Both the position numbers and the translations under genes were made by a program. Below the pieces are notes generated by a model, which saw only the letters and a list, made by a program, of their open reading frames with translations, was not told the origin of the DNA and ran no database searches. This document shows, in pieces, positions 20,233 to 32,482 of a stretch of 64,000 bases of DNA. This stretch comes from Pseudoscleropodium purum. Lineage: Eukaryota > Streptophyta > Bryopsida > Hypnales > Brachytheciaceae. Numbering within the stretch: the first letter of the stretch is position 1; each line of letters starts with the position of its first letter. The DNA is taken from the NCBI GenBank assembly GCA_963969395.1, contig OZ017798.1, forward strand, positions 12,454,173-12,518,172, read 5' to 3'.

Positions 20233-22988
20233 TATAATCAAATTTGACATTTAAGGAATGGAGGGATTTTTTCCAAATTGCAATCAACAACTCTTATTTT
20301 ATTTGGAAGGGAAAGGGCTAGGGCAGGATGGTGGCATCATTACAATAGATACTATAGTGGATGGATTACAACATCAATATCAATATATTCCAATACTTAA
20401 AATTCCTTAATTTACTACTTCGTATATTTTTTTAAACATATGACTTTTGAAGACCACAACTATGACAAACTTGACATAGCCATGACAAATTATAGACCTA
20501 ATCTTCATAAAAATAAATAAATAGAAATTATATATATATATACTTCAACTTATCTTTTTAATCAATATATTAAAAAATGGAAGGTGATATTGAATGAAAG
20601 AAAAACTAAACTACTACTAATTTTTACAAAAAATTAGGAATTGTTATTCTTAATGGTGAGAAGTTCTAGTAAACAGTTGGTATCACTTATTTTTGTTTTT
20701 ATTTGAAAATTTTCAAGATTGAGTTGAGAAGACAACTTCATATGTTTTTTCTACCTTCATTGCATACCTTTGGGGATTGCAACCCCTTACATCTAGTAAC
20801 CATGTGCAATAATGGGGTATTTAATGGAGAGATATTTATCTCCTATTTTTTTTCCTCCCTATTTGTAAATAAAAAGCTACCAACGCATATTTTTTAGTTC
20901 TGTATTTTTTTTAAATTCTAAGAGGGACTAATTCTTGTCACCCTATTTTTTGGAAAAAAATATAATAACTGTCGAGTACCATTAGAGGATTTTTCAGGCC
21001 ATAAAAAGACTGTGAAATCTCATACTATCAAGAACACAAAAATAATTTGGAAACATTGGAATATCAACAATTTGACATAGTTGAGACCTTGCTTTGTTAG
21101 ATGATATTAATTACTTCTGTAATATTTTTATACATTTTTAATTTTTAATTATTATAGTTATTATAATTTTTAAATAATTTTTAAATTTTTAAATTAAAAT
21201 AAATAAATTTAATAATTATTTTATAATCTAGACAACAATGTGCTTATTCACAATTTTGGAAACAACCCTGAAATAACCTTATGGAGGCCTACAAAATCAT
21301 CTAATATAAAACACACTACAAAAGGAAACATGCAACCTATAAGCATTTCAATGCACTTGAACTAGTATAAGATGCACTACACAATATCTTTTGTACCATT
21401 CAAAAGGCCATGATCAAAAACAAAAGCTATAGGTACATTACATCATTGACAAGAAAACAAACTATAGAATACAAGCATTGAGGTGGAGTATGGAATATTA
21501 TTGTAATATCAATTTCAAAAAAGAAGAGCACATTTAAACACATGATAGAGAAATAAAGAGATATTCAATACAAAAGTTGTATTCACAAATACAAAAATAT
21601 GTAATCCTAGCTCATCCTAATACCCAAAATTTACAAGCTTAAGGTTCTCATTGTTTCACATCATCCAATGTCTACACTTGCCAATATACATATCTAGCAT
21701 GCTAAAACCAAAAGTAACAAGCTATGAATGTCTACTATTCTCCCATTTTGAGTTGCCTACAACAATGAGATAGTGCACATTACAACCAATCATTAAAATA
21801 GGAGACAAAATAGAAAAACAAGAATTTGACATTCAAAGAGCACCAACACAATTATGAGGAAAAATCTAGTGATGAGAAGTTGGGTGGAGGCCATTAGAAT
21901 GCATCCACTATGAGCATTTCTCTTCATCTTCTGCCAAAGCTTAAATCACTCCATGTAAATCTTTGGTTGCAAGGTTGTCAAAAGAGGTATTGTGCCATGT
22001 GTCACTAGCAAGAAGACATTGCAATCTCCAATTTTCGCCAAAAAGAGAGCACAAATAGAATCCAAATTTTCCCCTAAATACTACTTGATCCACTTGAAAT
22101 AGGATTGCAACATGCATAGGGTTGAACTCAACAACAATGAAGGCAGTTATGGAAATACCAATGCACTTATCACAAATAGGAACCCTAAATTGTAGCAAAA
22201 GTACAAAATTCACTAATTTCAAGATAGAGTTTAAGTACATCCTAAAACTTTAAAACTCAATAGGGCATTGGTGGTCAAAGCACTTGTCGAACCTTGAATT
22301 ATTCACATATAGGCACCTTAAATGAACAAATGAGTGAATCTCCAACCCTAAATTGTAAGCAACATACAAGCACAAGTAAGAGAAATGAAGCTCAAAATCT
22401 AGAGTGAATGTGCAAACCTTAATGTCACAAAAGATGCTTGAAGAAATTGTGACATGGAGAACAACGACAATGGCTTGAACTCAGAAGAATTGTTTATGTA
22501 TGATAACACAACACTTGCAATGTGCACCAAACAAGTTGTTGAAAACTCACATCACTCTAAAGTGCCACGCTTGCATCAATGGTCCCCTACCCCAAGTAGA
22601 TTTTTTTTTCATTTTTTATGAAGTGTCAAATTGGTTATATTTAATGTTATAGAGGTACTTGAAATTTCAACATTCATCCACATATTGGATAGAAAATACC
22701 ACAATAGCACATATCACATATCCATAATTTTGTTTTCATCCATTTTTTGAAGATTTCATCTAATAAATTTTGATAATTTGAAGAATTTTGGCAATTGCAT
22801 CCAAAATTTTACTGTTTAGGTTCTAAGGACTTAGTGCAAGGTCAATTACTTTGGTGCAATATGCTAACAAATCACCGGAAAAAAGATATGTATTCTCTCA
22901 ATAGATTCATCCTATTTCATTAGCTCTGGCATCACAATATAATATTCTACAAATTTTGCAAAGAAGCCATTCAATTTTTACAATCCAC

Positions 22989-23090
22989 ACCCTATTTTAA
23001 TCCCTTAAGGATCATCAATAACACCCTAATCTAATCCCTTAAGGACCAACAATAACACCCTATTTTAATTCCTTAATGACCAACAATAGT
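22989..23090. repeat. Three 34-bp tandem repeats
   Basis: Three near-identical units, each with ACCCTA, then TTAATCCCTTAAGGA, then CAACAATA. Each carries CCCTTAAGGACCAA or a variant, the motif found at the ends of the TTAA-bounded elements elsewhere in the window. Confidence 0.75.
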
Positions 23091-23653
23091 TTAGATTTCC
23101 AAAATTGTAAAGATGTATATAAAGTACAACTTAGAAGAATAATTTAATAATGACTCTCAAACAATAATTGTAAAAATAATAATATAATCTATAGATCATA
23201 TCCATAAGGTTGGATCAACTTGTATACAAATCAAAAAATTTCAATAAAAATTGAAGCCAAAAATTAAAAAATTCCTTCTAAAATAAATTGTACAATATGT
23301 TGAATTTTTGTGATTTTCATAGCACATTTTTTTCTTGAAGTTCAAATAGTAAGTTTTAATTATAGTGATTTTTGAAGATTTTTCTTTTTCTTTTTATTCA
23401 AGTCATTTTTAAGGGTCATTTTTGAACTAAAAAGGTTATTTTTTGAAGCTAGACCTACCAATATTTATTGAATAATAAAAAAATTACAAAGTAGTCAAAA
23501 TTTATAGTATACAAATGTTCAAGAATTAACACATGAATCTTCAAAAAAAAGATGGATGAAAAAATGCATTTTTGTTTACTTGGGATGTATTTGGGTTCAT
23601 CAATAATCAATTCTTCAAAATTTGAACACTAATCTTGGTCCTTTAGGGGTCAA
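23032..23653. mobile_element. Candidate TTAA-family element
   Basis: The left end ATCCCTTAAGGACCAAC and the right end, read inwards as TTGACCCCTAAAGGACCAA, match at most positions, giving an element of about 620 bp. The interior is AT-rich without coding capacity. The left boundary is blurred by the 34-bp repeats. Confidence 0.35.
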
Positions 23654-24700
23654 GTGCCTTTTGGGATATAGGCCTATAGGTAGTAAAAGAATATTAGTTT
23701 GAAGTTTTCCAAATAGAAAAAAAACATCTTCATAATTATGAACATTTGATTTTATAACAAATTTAATTTATTCAACAAGTAGTATCTTTATTATTTTCAA
23801 AATTTTGAGAATGATTTAAGCAAAATGAAGATGGTGTAGATCTTCTTGGCAAATGACAAAAATCTATTTAATGAAAGCAATAAAAGATTTTATGAAGACT
23901 GCATAATATGGACATACTATAGATGCTAAGAAGGATTAGAAACTTCACAATCTTTACAATAATGGTGTTCTTTACAATAATGGTGTTGCATGTTTTAGAA
24001 GTATAAAATCATCTTAACTTCAAAGATAGAATTAAGAATGCAATATTTGGAATCCAAAAGGTGTTTGAAAAATCTAATAGAATAAATCATGTCATTCTAG
24101 ACTAATTGGACCTTTGAAATTTAAATCTTCTATCACAACAAGTGTTGGGTGTCTACAATAAAAGATATGTAATTTCAAATAGAGGATGACAACATGGAAG
24201 AACCTTTATTTCACTTTTATTTTCTATGTTCACATCGTAGGAGTGAATATATTTGATAATACAATGGAATAATTTATACCCTTTCAATTATAAATTCTAA
24301 TCTTTCAACAAGAGATATAAAGGCTAAAGATGAAAAGGGGTGAAAAACATAACCTCTAAAGGACTAAAGAAATCACATTAGGATTTGAGAATTTGGGCAA
24401 GCTTTGTCAATTTTATAGTTTGGAATTTTAACATAAAATATTTAAGATAGATGCTAATCATCCTAATTTACGTGTGAAGCTTTGATTCACTTCATTTCTA
24501 CAAATATTATAGAAGTTAGAAGTTTTTTTATTTCAATGTCAAAATGGGCAACAAAAAATACATTTAAATAAATTATTAATTAGTTTTTTGGTTTTCATTA
24601 ATTTATACCTACTCAAAAGCATTAGAACCATTCATTTCTAATAATGAAGTGAAAATTATGAATTGGGCAAAAAGTTGGGGATTTTGTGCCCACATTTGAA

Positions 24701-25528
24701 GATTCTTTACATGCCAAACAATCTCATTCCTCCCTCATTTACAATGAATGACCTGCTTAGGTATGGGAGGACAACATAATCCTGAACTTTGGATTTCAGA
24801 GCCAATCTGGACGCCTGGTTTGGTGTGCGACGGAACATACAAAGATTTAGTGGCGTGAGTGTGGTGCAGATAGAAGGCTTAGAGAAGTGTGAACTACCGG
24901 AGTTGGATCTGACCCTCAACTTCGTTGGACTTAAAAAATTGCCTTCGGTTGCCTCTCTGAATGCCAACGTCCATCTCAAGAAATAGTAAGAACATTTTTC
25001 TCTTCACTAGTATTGATGCATTTGTCATTGCACCTGCAAAATCTCACGAGGCATCACAGACTTCATATTGTTGTTCTTTCAATGCTTTTGCAATCCTCTC
25101 AAGCCTTCAATGTAGAGAACATCAGAGTCTTGAGAGCCAAAAGACCTTACGAGTCAAAAGGGTGAGTCAAAAAATTAATTGTATGAAAGGAATGAGATCG
25201 TTGTGCGCTCATCTATAGAAATTGCGACGAGAATCATGTAACCGAGTGTGCACACAGGTACATCTTCTAATTCCAATTACCAGTAAACTCATCAGCAACT
25301 AGACTCAAGCAGACTCTAGAATCCACTAACTAGAGAGCAGTGTCCTCTTCCATCATCAGCAAGCAAAAGAATTCATAATGACTCGAAATAACCAAAAAAA
25401 CACTTCCTCAGCTATTTCTCTCAATACCAAATCAAATCAGTTGCCTTCGGACAAAGAAATCCTTGATATGACTCCCACTACGGCTTCATGGGCTTCAATG
25501 CCACGCCCAAACCAATAGAAAATCCTCT
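24701..25528. other. Spacer downstream of the F-box gene
   Basis: The base composition rises here. A short plus-strand open stretch at 24789-24986 has a leucine-rich flavour (LEKCELPELDLTLNF, GLKKLPS) and could be a fragment of a leucine-rich repeat gene, but it is too short to assign. The remainder is presumably 3' flank of the F-box gene. Confidence 0.3.
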
Positions 25529-26887
25529 TCACGGTCTAGCACTCCACCGGAGCTCACACATCAAGTTCAGTGAACCAGCACCAATGTACAGTCCTGGTAC
25601 TTTCGGGAGAACCTGCCACTTGTAAGTCGACAAGCTGTACAGCCACACATACTCATACTTATCATGAGGTAAAAATAAATCACCAACATCATCCCCATCC
25701 TGTCCAATGACCGTCAGAAACCCGTTGGCTACATGAAAAGACAAATGGTGATTCTCCTCTGGAAAGTCCTCAAAAGGCTCGCAACCATGCGTTTCTACTT
25801 TCACCCAAGCAGTGCCATTCTTCGGCAGATGATACTCGAAAATGTAGTACTTACGTTCCTGGCCGCTCTGAATCAAATTGGAAGGGCCTACACGTCTCTT
25901 CTTGTGCAACACAAAAAGCCGATCCCCTAAAAGCGCATAACTTCTCACTGAACGTCCTTTCGCAATCTCGTTGCCATTAAAACGGTGCAGCTGTCCATCT
26001 GCAAAGTCATATAGACATGGACCCAGGCGTTCAGAATAGTACTCTGGGTTCGGCTCCATGAAAAGTTTATCATTTTCGTCTCCCATCCGAATCCAAGCAT
26101 ATTCATATCCAAAAATCCTACCCCCGGAGTTCTCTTCTGATCCTACCACGCTCCACTGCTTGGTTTGAGAGTCATATACTTGAGCAAAGAGACCCCTGTT
26201 ACCACTCCGTATGTAGCCCACAACCAAAACCTTATACTGATTTGTTTGCCGGTCCATCGTGAGCTGCACCATCGAGGGCAGAATTGTGGGTCTCACATTG
26301 TGTATGCTTAGTAAAGGAGGGAGCCCAACCTTCTTTCCTGTTAACGGGTTCATCACCACAAAAGATAGGGGATTCTCTGCACTTTCCAAAATAAAGCAAA
26401 CAAGTCCTCCGTCGGCTGCACCCATTGCCAATGGGGAATTCTTTGTACTTTCCGAATCAAAGCAATCAAGTCCTATATCGGCTGCAACCATTGCAAATAG
26501 GGAATTCCCTGTACTTTCCGTATCAGAGCAATCAAAGTCTCCATCAGCTGCATCCATTGCGAGAGTCCAATCACATGTAGTATCGATACTACGGATATAC
26601 CATTGGTCTCGTTTCACATCAAATATCCTTACACACAAGAACTGAAAGTCTATGAGACCAAACAGATTAGGGTAAACGGTGTCTTCAAGCACCCGGCTGA
26701 GATAAGAGTCTACCGAATCAATGCTGCTCTTCCAGGTCTTGGAAAGCAGGCGATTCTGTTTGATTTCAACAACAGGAAGACGAAGGAACACAAGTTGCAA
26801 GAGCTCGTCCGAGAGAGTTCCCCATAGAGCGGGCTCCAAATCCTCCAAGGTCATGGCCATCATCTCCAACCTATTACAAGTCATCAT
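25529..26887 (-). CDS. F-box protein with kelch-like C-terminal region
   Basis: A single-exon frame of 452 codons. An F-box lies near the N-terminus (about residues 20-60: LWGTLSDELLQLVFLRLP followed by LLSKTWKSS), which would bind SKP1 in an SCF ubiquitin ligase. The rest has the pattern of plant F-box/kelch proteins: VMNPLTGKKVGLPPL, YKVLVVGY, VYDSQTKQWSVVG, and a C-terminal WLYSLSTYKWQVLPKVPG. This region should bind the substrate, which cannot be guessed. Residues 110-175 are three copies of a 22-residue unit (AMxAAD....C...ES..NS) that I do not expect in the family. Two adjacent ATGs (26887 and 26884) and further in-frame ones at residues 9-12 are possible starts. Clear homology begins near residue 20. 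Confidence 0.85.
   Translation of the reverse strand: MMTCNRLEMMAMTLEDLEPALWGTLSDELLQLVFLRLPVVEIKQNRLLSKTWKSSIDSVDSYLSRVLEDTVYPNLFGLIDFQFLCVRIFDVKRDQWYIRSIDTTCDWTLAMDAADGDFDCSDTESTGNSLFAMVAADIGLDCFDSESTKNSPLAMGAADGGLVCFILESAENPLSFVVMNPLTGKKVGLPPLLSIHNVRPTILPSMVQLTMDRQTNQYKVLVVGYIRSGNRGLFAQVYDSQTKQWSVVGSEENSGGRIFGYEYAWIRMGDENDKLFMEPNPEYYSERLGPCLYDFADGQLHRFNGNEIAKGRSVRSYALLGDRLFVLHKKRRVGPSNLIQSGQERKYYIFEYHLPKNGTAWVKVETHGCEPFEDFPEENHHLSFHVANGFLTVIGQDGDDVGDLFLPHDKYEYVWLYSLSTYKWQVLPKVPGLYIGAGSLNLMCELRWSARP
26363..26560 (-). repeat. Three 66-bp repeats inside the F-box gene
   Basis: Three in-frame 66-bp units encode AMDAADGDFDC, AMVAADIGLDC and AMGAADGGLVC, each followed by an ES-x-x-N segment. 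The third unit resembles the ADGGLVCF segment common at this place in related proteins. I infer that it is the original and that the other two arose by duplication. All copies stay open. Confidence 0.85.
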
Positions 26888-28066
26888 AAATCAAACAATT
26901 GTATACCATGGCCTCTTTACGTGACTGCGTGAGGACCCAAAATAATAATTGACATAGTTTGCATGTTTGATGAGTGTGCTACAAGTTAATGATAGTACTG
27001 AATATATCGTGCAGAATACATACCATAATGTCATTTTAGAGAAGTTCATATTGAAGAGGTTTGAGTGTATGACAATTGTGCTTCTAATATGCTCATTAGA
27101 GGTGCTCGAGGGGGACGAACAGACATCTCTATCCCTACCCAACATCAACGATGATAGTTTCCGTGCAAATAAGTACCATTAATGCGCCAGTTTCAATGTC
27201 ATATGAGCTACTAACGAAGAAGACAATGCAACCCTATCAGGATTTAGGGTTTAAGGATCGTCACAACCGAGATCGACAAGAACAAGGAATCAAACAACAA
27301 TGCACCGTCCCTAAATATCTAAATCAGAAATTGCGAAATCACCTTGAACCGCTCTCCACCTGGATTTTCAAATCTCAGCTTGACAACGTTCACCGTCCTT
27401 CAATTCGCTCTCCGAGCAGTTTTGTATCCAACGTGACCTGCATATATTTCAGCACACAATGAGAAATGAAGCTAATTAGGTCGAACAGCAGCGATATACC
27501 AGCAACCCCACAAGGGACCCATTGTCCGATCTACAAGCAACTACTAATGGAGTGACCAGATCACAACCCAAAGACAGACCCCAGAGCTCGCATCGTCGCA
27601 ATCTCAGAGAGCTCCGCGCGTTGAGATACGACATTAAGAAGGAAACTTCTCCGTGGCCAAAACTTCACAAAACACAAGCAATAGAACGCACCTTCAATAA
27701 GCTGGTTGGTCCAAGTAAGAATTGTGCGCAAAGCTGATGATGCTAAGCTTAGATCAGGATGCTTTGCAGTAAAACCCAGAAGCCCATTCGCAAAGTGAGA
27801 GTCCCAGCGGACGGAATTCTTGGGTTGCATGCTCTTATACTGGGTGTGAGCTGGGCTTTGAACGGGGAGTTCTGCATGCATGAGTTTCAGTTGTTTCCAT
27901 AGAAGGACGCTCAGGTGGCAGATGGATGATAAAATCTTCCAGATGGATGGCCCAAAATTCTCCTATTATTGAATCGATAGGAGTGCATTTTCTTTTTCTA
28001 CAATTAATACTAAAGTCATCCATTGGACCATTCAATTTGGTTTGCAATGTTCTTATAGGGCTAAAC
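26888..28066. other. Region upstream of the F-box gene
   Basis: It should contain the promoter and 5' UTR of the F-box gene. A minus-strand open segment at about 27740-27881 (WDSHFANGLLGFTAKHPDL, then a GT donor after TTGAAG) looks like a real exon by composition. A second short segment at about 27360-27450 (LDTKLLGERIEGR) lies downstream. They may be remnants of one gene. I cannot name it and no full frame can be assembled. Confidence 0.3.
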
Positions 28067-28405
28067 TGTTGGATATTAAGAAGCACTAAGTGACCAACTC
28101 ACCATGGGCATAACGTACCATGAGAGCTAGAGCTGGAGCCAACTTATTTGAATTGCAAAAAGCACTTATTAGTCCTTTCCTGCCTAGTATTGAAATGATA
28201 AGAAGAGCATTGTAGCAAACTCTATCTCTCTCTACGCAGTTGTGCCTAGTGCTAGAATTAGTGTTAAGTGTACTCTGTGACTCTTGTTTAATATAAGAGA
28301 GGTCTTGTGTGTCAAATATATTTGGCTTAATATATACTGTCGTTTGGTTGTTGAGTTCTTGTGCATCATTGTCGTATCTAAGAGCTTGAGTTACGGTATT
28401 GTTCA
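28067..28405 (+). mobile_element. Probable solo LTR
   Basis: It begins TGTTGGATATTAAG, ends TTGTTCACA, and contains AATATAAGAGAGGTC, a TATA-type promoter as in plant copia LTRs. TAAAC occurs just before it (28062-28066) and again at 28411-28415, but the second copy is separated from the CA end by five bases, so the boundary is uncertain. No internal retrotransposon sequence lies on either side. Confidence 0.45.
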
Positions 28406-28415
28406 CAATATAAAC

Positions 28416-30536
28416 TCTCTAGTGTCTATATTGTGGATAGTGAACATGAGGCTTTTGGCCAATATTGTGTTCAAATACTTTCTCAACAATTCAATGCAAT
28501 ATTTAAATCGTTAAAAGATAAAACTTTCTTTATGAGTAATTTGATGAAAGTAAAGTAAATAATATATTGACACACATAGATATAAGTGGGAATGTGTAAA
28601 AACATAAAAAGGTGTTGGGCTTGAAAGGATTAATGCAATTTTTGAAACTTTTGAAAATGTGCATTTGTCAAATGATTGGTTGTTCTTGAAGGAGAGTCAA
28701 AATTGAGTTTTGAATTTTCCATTTGAAACCCCATGGTGACATCCACTAATATTCAAAGACATATTCTTCTTTTCATAATCGATGAATCTCTAAATTGCTA
28801 CAAAATTATATATGGTATCATCAAAAAAAGGAATATAGTTACTTTTCAAGGAATAAACTTATTTTTAATCCATTTATGTTTTATCTATGTTCATAGATGT
28901 AATTGACTTCATTTTGCTACTAAAAATAAATGATACAAAAACTCAACATCTACCATCCTATTTTGGCACAATTATAGGGAACTAACCTCTACATTGTTTC
29001 GCTTTAGAAATTACTATGAAGATTTGCCTCTATATTATAGTTAGTTGATTCTCAACATCTCATAGCAAATTTGAGGCCTTATTTCAAATGTAATTTCACA
29101 TTTTCCAAATTTTATCATTAGTGGTAAATAATATGTTCTTATTAACCTTTTACTTTGCAAAGTGACAAAAGGGCTTTGAAAGGGTTAGTACCCTGAGTCA
29201 TTTTTGCACTCTCCATATCGATATTAGTTATAAAATTATTTTCCTCTATGTCATTTGGCAAAGAATAATTAATAATTGAGATAAATTTTCAATTCTTAAA
29301 TAAAACGCAACCATATTTTCTACATGAACTAGTATAGATGACTATTACAATTTTAAATCTTTATTAAATTTTTTTTTCATCATCATTCTTCAATTTATAA
29401 TTCTATAAAAAATTATTATTAAAAAATTCACTAAAATCCAGATTTCGAAAATTGGAATTTGGCTCAATTTATGTAATTCATGTTAGAATTCCTTATTAAA
29501 TTGATTGTTTGACTTCAATTAGGGGGTAATGATATGTGTGCCTTATTCTATTATTTTCCCTACATCTTCTTTTAATGACACATTCACACAATCATGAAAA
29601 AAGTAGGTGGTTCATTTATATGTGCCCATTCAATAAGACCAAATTAAAAAAGAAATTCTCTCAAGATGCCCTAAATTTCAAGAGATTTTTAAGGAAGAAA
29701 CATGAAGTGTTGACTTCTTAATTAGTTTTAAAAATAAAGAAGAGGCTCCATGAAGTTAGAAGACCTTGTCATACAATCTTAAGAGTTCTATAGTTTCTTA
29801 AAAGACCCATTGTCTTTTCCACAACTTGTGATAATAAAAGTACACATGTGAGTGGCACATCTCTACAAAAATATCATGAATGGAGGCTTACATAAAATCA
29901 AATGTACTTGTGCATGATAGGAAGAATTCTTTGAGCAATGTTATAAAGGGACAACAACCTACAATGATTTTATCTTATTACATGTAATACTAATCCATCA
30001 AAATCATACTATTTTGTATACAAATACTTCTATATTGTACTATTTCCCATAAACTATTTTGTTTAATTTTTCATTTTTGGGTAGTGACACTAATTTTGCA
30101 CTCTCACTAAAAGGATAAATCAGTGTACAGATATTTGTTAGAGAGCTGAATCAACAAGAAAATTTCCAAGAAATTCACGTATAATTGAGTCAGGTAGGGA
30201 CGAAACTGATAAATCAAATGAAGACTTGAGATAAAACAGACGTTGAGCTACGGAGAAGTCAATATAATTCCTTCATGCTCATATGATGCCCAGCAATATA
30301 TTTGATCCCATTTCAACGCTACTCTGACAAGGTTTCAAAATTGTATGCAAATGTATCCTGGTGGATGTTGTGCAGATGTGGATTTTGTTAGGATTTTGTC
30401 CGTTTTTATGTCTGCATCTCCTTTCCAAAGGTTCAGCCAGAACAGGATGCAATTTATAAGTTTCTCCTTTTGAAATGCAGACTTCTAAGCACACAAGATA
30501 TTCATAATCTTGGCTCCTAAAAAACAAATCTGACTT
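28416..30536. other. AT-rich intergenic region
   Basis: No gene, RNA or clear repeat was seen. The last few hundred bases (about 30240-30536) are less AT-rich and probably form the 3' UTR and flank of the protease gene. Confidence 0.5.
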
Positions 30537-32434
30537 TCAGGGCTCCACCAAACTAGTCTTTTCGGTAACTATCGGCCTCGGACCACTCCAAAGCTCAGCA
30601 AGTTCACCTCGAGCCCATGCAGCACCTAAAATTGAGCCTAAAGTACTGGGCACCTGCAAAAAGTTTCAGAAGTAATGTAGCAACATGTAATACCAGCTAG
30701 GAATCAGGAAAGCACAAATGCATTAATTCTCGGCAAGGTAAACCAAACTGAATGCTAAAACAGCTCACAACAGTTTATTCGTGTCAAAACTATCGAGGCA
30801 TCCAGCGTACATATAAAGCTGTCAAGGTTAAATTTACTCTGCAGATCATATGATTCATGGCGAAATAAACGTCAATAATGTAAAATTTGTTTCCACTTAC
30901 CATCTGGATACACAACTACATGATCAAGAGTGAAATGCCAGCAAGGCAGAAGACCCAGAGAAACTACGCACCAGATAGAGGAGTGCAGGTTGGGCCATCT
31001 GCGACAGCAGACCGGCAGCAAGAGCTGCCACCATGCCCACAGCATAGCCAACTCCACCAAATTGGACGTACTTGTTTCCCCTTGAAAATGTGCCCTCGTT
31101 ATCGCGCTCCCTGACTTTTCGATGATCGAAGCAGAGCACCAGTGATAAAAGCATCCCTGGAATGGCCTGTGATAGAAACAACACCATCGTGCATCAGGAA
31201 CGAAAGCTACATTTGCGCGCTACGAGCAAATGCAGGCTACGAACAAATCTTCAAAGTTCCCAAACAAGATTTTAAAAATGGAAGGCACATGACGATAGAT
31301 TAAAAGACCAAGGAATCATCATGGTTATAAAAATAACCAATTCAATTGATCATATTGTAAACTATCCATTCATTCAGACGGGGTCAAATTTATATCACTA
31401 GAATCAGTGAAGAACATTGTATGCGTTGGTCCAGAAAACAAACAAAATTGGGCAAAAGAAAGTTCTTTTATGACCCACTCAAAACTGCTAAAAAAGTATG
31501 AGGCCTAACTGGGGCTTCTTGGTCCAATAGCGGTTAATTGGGGCTTCTTAGACAATGTAGCATTGTGTAGAATCAGATTCCACCTTTCTCATATTCTAAA
31601 CAATGAGAAGAAAAAAATACTTACCATGTCGCCAAGGCCGATCATGAGGTATTGACCACGAAAACTCCCACTGGATGAATCCCAGAAGCTGCGGGGGAAA
31701 ATAAGCTTCAAAGGCAGGTCCAACTTCTTGGCGACGACCTCAGAGAATTTGTGCATGTTCAAGGAGCTTGCAACTGTGTGCACCGGGTTGGAAGTTTGTC
31801 GAGTGGCCACAGTGACCATGACGTTGGAGCCAAACAGTTGCTCGGAGAAGAACACCCAAAAGATGTCATACACAAACAAGCCCACCAGCACCAGAGCACA
31901 GACCTTGATGTTGGGCAACCGCACATGGCTCACGAAGGCAATACAGAGGGAGATTCCCAGCACGTTGTTCAACAGCCAATGCCCAGTCACCATCCAGCTG
32001 GCCACCACCCCAATGCAAAGCACGGCTAGCAATGCTTGGGAACGAGAGATAGGTCCACACCAGCTTCGGCTCACCACCACTACATCCCCTACTCGGGCAT
32101 TCAAGGCTGCCATACATGGAGCCAACGTGAACCCCAACGAGAGGAACGATGATACCAAAGTGAAGGCCATGATGACCATGGACACGGAGGAAAACAAATA
32201 GAACATGATGAGCAAGGAGCAGGAGCATGTGATGGGGATCAACAAGGCCTGGGAGGTGTCTAGTGTTACAGCCACGCCAGACTGACTCCCCACTCCAGTA
32301 TAGTCACGGTGCCTTTCGCCCTCCTTCTCAAATGCCAAAGCCCGCTGCGCCGAAGCCAACACCACCGACACTGAAGTGATGAGTAGCACGACATAAGCAG
32401 GTTCGAACAGATGAATTAGCCTCCATAGCTCCAT
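30537..32434 (-). CDS. SPPL1: Signal peptide peptidase-like aspartyl protease
   Basis: GxGD intramembrane aspartyl protease, which cuts type II membrane proteins within the bilayer. Three exons: 32434-31625, 31166-30972 and 30653-30537, joined in phase 0 at GT-AG sites, giving 373 residues, about the size of plant SPPL1. Both catalytic aspartates are present: YD in FVYDIFWVFF (Asp about 190) and GLGDM (Asp about 269). The PAL motif in QPALLYL (about 330-335) is also present. Several hydrophobic segments fit the nine-helix fold. There is no long lumenal protease-associated domain, which fits SPPL1 rather than SPPL2. The frame extends 16 codons to an ATG at 32482, but MELWRLIHLFEPAY matches the usual start, so I chose 32434. 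The last exon carries VPSTLG. The intron between exons 1 and 2 holds a MITE copy. Conservation suggests a functional housekeeping gene. Confidence 0.92.
31303..31545. mobile_element. MITE copy B, in the first SPPL1 intron
   Basis: A diverged relative of the element at 33122-33336. Shared blocks in the same order include AGACCAAGGAATCAT, ACCAATTCAATTGATCATAT, GGGCAAA, ATGACCCACTCAAAACTGC and the end GGGGCTTCTTGGTCC. The outer ends are eroded. It lies wholly inside the intron (31167-31624). Confidence 0.7.
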
Positions 32435-32482
32435 TGGTTTCCTCCACTGCTTTTCAGTAATCTTTCGGCAATCTTTCAGCAA

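Larger units (their letters stand above)
16220..24700. other. AT-rich intergenic repeat land
   Basis: About 8.5 kb with no supported gene. It is AT-rich, with short unconvincing open frames on both strands. Recognisable contents are the hairpin element at 18995-19228, the CT-rich microsatellite at 20182-20232, the 34-bp repeats at 22989-23090 and the TTAA-family-like ends at 23032 and 23653. A minus-strand open frame of 99 codons at 21941-22240 matches nothing I know and is probably chance. Confidence 0.6.

Noticed and set aside
21941..22240. 99-codon minus frame in AT-rich DNA
   Set aside because: No family resemblance and no neighbouring exon; chance is likely.
28086..28406. 106-codon minus frame
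   Set aside because: Falls inside the probable solo LTR and has no protein motif.
31728..32201. 157-codon plus frame
   Set aside because: Antisense to exon 1 of SPPL1, which has clear catalytic motifs.
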